Positions 57,765-58,907 of a stretch of DNA of 58,907 nt are shown piece after piece. The DNA lies in assembly GCA_016186635.1 (NCBI GenBank), contig JACPLI010000003.1, positions 1-58,907 on the forward strand, written 5' to 3'. The notes under the pieces were generated by a model. The model was not told the origin of the DNA. It ran no database searches and saw only the letters and a list, made by a program, of their open reading frames with translations. Origin of the DNA: Candidatus Liptonbacteria bacterium (lineage in GTDB: Bacteria > Patescibacteriota > Minisyncoccia > UBA6257 > 2-01-FULL-56-20). Position 1 is the first letter of the stretch. The number at the start of each line of letters is the position of its first letter. The position numbers and the translations under genes are program-made.

Positions 57765-57824
57765 ATAGCCACTAGGAATTAGCCCTTCCCGCCGGCCAGG
57801 CAGGCATTAGAATTTAGTTTTTTT
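57765..57824 (+). terminator. groEL 3' region with GC stem and T-tract
   Basis: GCCGGC and a partial GCC...GGC stem, then ATTAGAATTTAGTTTTTTT (57808-57824). Probably the groEL terminator, although the stem is irregular. The family D hairpin follows. Confidence 0.4.
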
Positions 57825-57858
57825 GGAAGTCCGATTTCCTAAGGGAAGTCGGACTTCC
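57825..57858. repeat. Hairpin repeat GGAAGTCCGA (family D, copy 2)
   Basis: GGAAGTCCGATTTCC (57825-57839) pairs with GGAAGTCGGACTTCC (57844-57858), 15 bp with one G-U. Same core as 37087-37120. From 57859 to 58001 I see no gene: candidate starts there have no promoter or ribosome site and give an Arg-rich peptide. Confidence 0.7.
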
Positions 57859-58001
57859 TTAATATTGGGAGTCTCGCATTCGCTAACTTGCGGAGCGGGG
57901 CTTTGTGGTTTTGGAGCGCGGGCGTAGAACGAAACATATGAAGCGAAACTACCTCATCGCGGTAATGAGGAAAACGACCCCGCGCATGCGGCGCGGTACC
58001 C

Positions 58002-58036
58002 CCAACTTTTACAAAAAGTTGGTGCGAGGGTATAGT
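58002..58036 (+). promoter_or_regulatory. Leaderless promoter with an inverted repeat over the -35
   Basis: TTTACA (58008-58013), 17-nt spacer, TATAGT (58031-58036), 6 nt to ATG 58043. CCAACTTTT-ACA-AAAAGTTGG (58002-58022), 9-bp arms, covers the -35 and looks like an operator. Confidence 0.65.
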
Positions 58037-58042
58037 ATCCGT

Positions 58043-58255
58043 ATGTCCGAGGCGGATAAAAAGATCGTAACAAAAGAACAACTCATAGAACGGTTGCAAG
58101 AGTTGGCCGGAAGCACAGAGGGATGGTCGGAGCAAAACCACAAAGGAGAAAGCCCTGAAAGCGCGCATGTGAAGGCAGACAGAGCGCTCCTCGAATATAT
58201 CGGGGATGAAGAAGTTACAAAGGTATTTGATAGCGTTGATAAGTGGTATGCATAA
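58043..58255 (+). CDS. Small acidic/helical protein, unknown
   Basis: 70 residues: MSEADKKIVTKEQLIERLQE, then a Gly/Trp-rich link (GSTEGWSEQNHKGE), then a helix with DRALLEYIGDEEVTKVFDSV. No known domain recognised. I choose ATG 58043, which matches the promoter, over the longer frame beginning 57905 that would cross the promoter and an inverted repeat. Followed by the next gene with a 3-nt gap, so the two are one operon. Confidence 0.6.
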   Translation: MSEADKKIVTKEQLIERLQELAGSTEGWSEQNHKGESPESAHVKADRALLEYIGDEEVTKVFDSVDKWYA

Positions 58256-58258
58256 TTT

Positions 58259-58786
58259 ATGAGTAAAAAAGAACTATTCTCGATTGCAGTTGCGGTGCTC
58301 GTCGTGGGCGGGGGAGCGTATTGGTATAGCCAATATAAAACCTCGTATACAGAAGAGAAAAAATCCGAGACGAATGTACAAAATGTCTCTCCGCAAAGTT
58401 ACTCGTTCAAAGGTTTGTCGAAGCGCGTGCCCGAAAGAAAGTGGAACGACGTGTTTGTAGAGGTATATAAAAATGGAGAGCTAGTGCGATCGGTTAAGGT
58501 TGGGGAGGACGAGGCGAAGGCTTCGCAATTTACTATTTCTCCCGATGGAAGATATGTTGCGTTTGCGATTGGCACGGCAGGCGGGACGTGCGTGTATTTC
58601 GAGGACCCGTATGCAATAAATTTGGAGACTTTTTCAGTGGTCGCGTTTACCGCCGAAGACCCCAAGGAAAGAGAATCGTGGTTTCCGGGCAAAGATTGGG
58701 CTGCCACGCCCATTGAGCGTATCGCGTGGACCTCGAATAATGAAGTTGAGGCAACATTCCGGCTGGGGATGAAATTTGGGGGTTAA
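58259..58786 (+). CDS. Membrane-anchored protein with a beta-propeller-like segment
   Basis: 175 residues. N-terminal transmembrane segment (about 5-22; IAVAVLVVGGGAYWYSQY), then an exported domain with QFTISPDGRYVAFAIG, a typical PD40/WD40-like blade. One blade only, so not a full propeller. Composition is less GC-rich than the glycan genes. Function unknown; could be a surface protein. Overlaps nothing and is followed by strong inverted repeats. Confidence 0.65.
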   Translation: MSKKELFSIAVAVLVVGGGAYWYSQYKTSYTEEKKSETNVQNVSPQSYSFKGLSKRVPERKWNDVFVEVYKNGELVRSVKVGEDEAKASQFTISPDGRYVAFAIGTAGGTCVYFEDPYAINLETFSVVAFTAEDPKERESWFPGKDWAATPIERIAWTSNNEVEATFRLGMKFGG

Positions 58787-58816
58787 GGGAACTTTCGTGT
58801 TGGTTTTTTGAGTGTC

Positions 58817-58893
58817 GGCAGACGAAAAAGCTCGATATAGTCAAACTTTTTCGTCTGCCTTGACCGGAAGATAGACATCCGATTGTCTATCTT
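58817..58893. terminator. Two perfect hairpins at the window end
   Basis: GGCAGACGAAAAAG (58817-58830) pairs with CTTTTTCGTCTGCC (58846-58859), 14 bp. AAGATAGACA (58868-58877) pairs with TGTCTATCTT (58884-58893), 10 bp. No long T-tract follows the first; ATGCAAAAACAC follows the second. Likely transcript end, perhaps shared with a gene beyond the window. Confidence 0.65.
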
Positions 58894-58907
58894 CATGCAA
58901 AAACACA

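Noticed and set aside
57905-58042. N-terminal extension of the 58043 protein
   Set aside because: It would cover the promoter and the inverted repeat, and is Arg-rich without homology-like pattern.

Overview
The window is a GC-rich bacterial chromosome segment with tightly packed genes, many ATGA-type overlaps, and TGA used as an ordinary stop (standard bacterial code). There is no rRNA, tRNA, CRISPR or integrase that I can see. The gene set (RNase Y, split transketolase, many short NAD-dependent sugar epimerases, FkbM and CgeB-like genes), the compact proteins and the AT-rich palindromic repeats between genes suggest a Candidate Phyla Radiation / Patescibacteria genome, probably Parcubacteria-like. 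This is inference from gene content and style; no phylogenetic marker was compared.

Layout. 1-4.8 kb: an M64-like metallopeptidase (cut by the window edge), gpmI on the minus strand, and rny. 5-7.2 kb: a Wzy/WaaL-like membrane protein and its TPR-like partner. 7.2-18.8 kb: a GDP-deoxyhexose block (GDP-mannose dehydratase, three fucose-synthase-like reductases, a Gmm-like Nudix protein, a DegT aminotransferase, a GT10 fucosyltransferase) followed by a ParB-like/NTase-like orphan, a cupin/reductase pair and a C-methyltransferase. 18.9-28.1 kb: a GT4 enzyme and a beta-heptose block (HldD-like epimerase, HldE-C-like adenylyltransferase, GmhB, SDR, alcohol dehydrogenase, split transketolase, a heptose kinase-cupin fusion, a GT9 heptosyltransferase). 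28.2-33.9 kb: two FkbM methyltransferases, two glycosyltransferases, an SDR and an epimerase. 34-42.3 kb: an alpha/GDP-heptose block (HddA, transaldolase, a sugar-dehydrogenase relative without its catalytic Cys, Gfo/Idh/MocA, SDR, GmhA, a second GmhB, an odd HIT/GalT-like gene, an HddC-like nucleotidyltransferase). 42.4-52.6 kb: IMPase, GT2, Wzx-like flippase, a second cytidylyltransferase-fold enzyme, GalE-like epimerase, initiating sugar-phosphate transferase, GT2, GT4, DedA protein. 52.7-58.8 kb: a redox set (DsbA-like, glutaredoxin-like, thioredoxin reductase), an AbrB/RelE-like toxin-antitoxin pair, CIRCE-controlled groES-groEL and two small proteins.

How it fits together: most of the window makes one surface glycan. 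A PHPT-type transferase loads the first sugar on a polyprenyl carrier, GT2/GT4/GT9/GT10/CgeB-type enzymes extend it, methyltransferases decorate it, the flippase exports it, and the Wzy/WaaL-like protein polymerises or ligates it. Transketolase and transaldolase can supply sedoheptulose 7-phosphate to two parallel heptose routes, each with its own kinase, phosphatase and nucleotidyltransferase. No lipid A gene is in view.

The most unusual features are non-coding. Two copies of a 58-nt core, closed by long stems of unrelated sequence, differ by four compensatory base-pair changes; each sits just upstream of a glycan gene in the same orientation, which points to an undescribed structured RNA. 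A family of about 90-bp palindromic elements fits exactly between neighbouring genes, including between groES and groEL. Several promoters place the -10 box 6-9 nt before the ATG, implying leaderless mRNAs.
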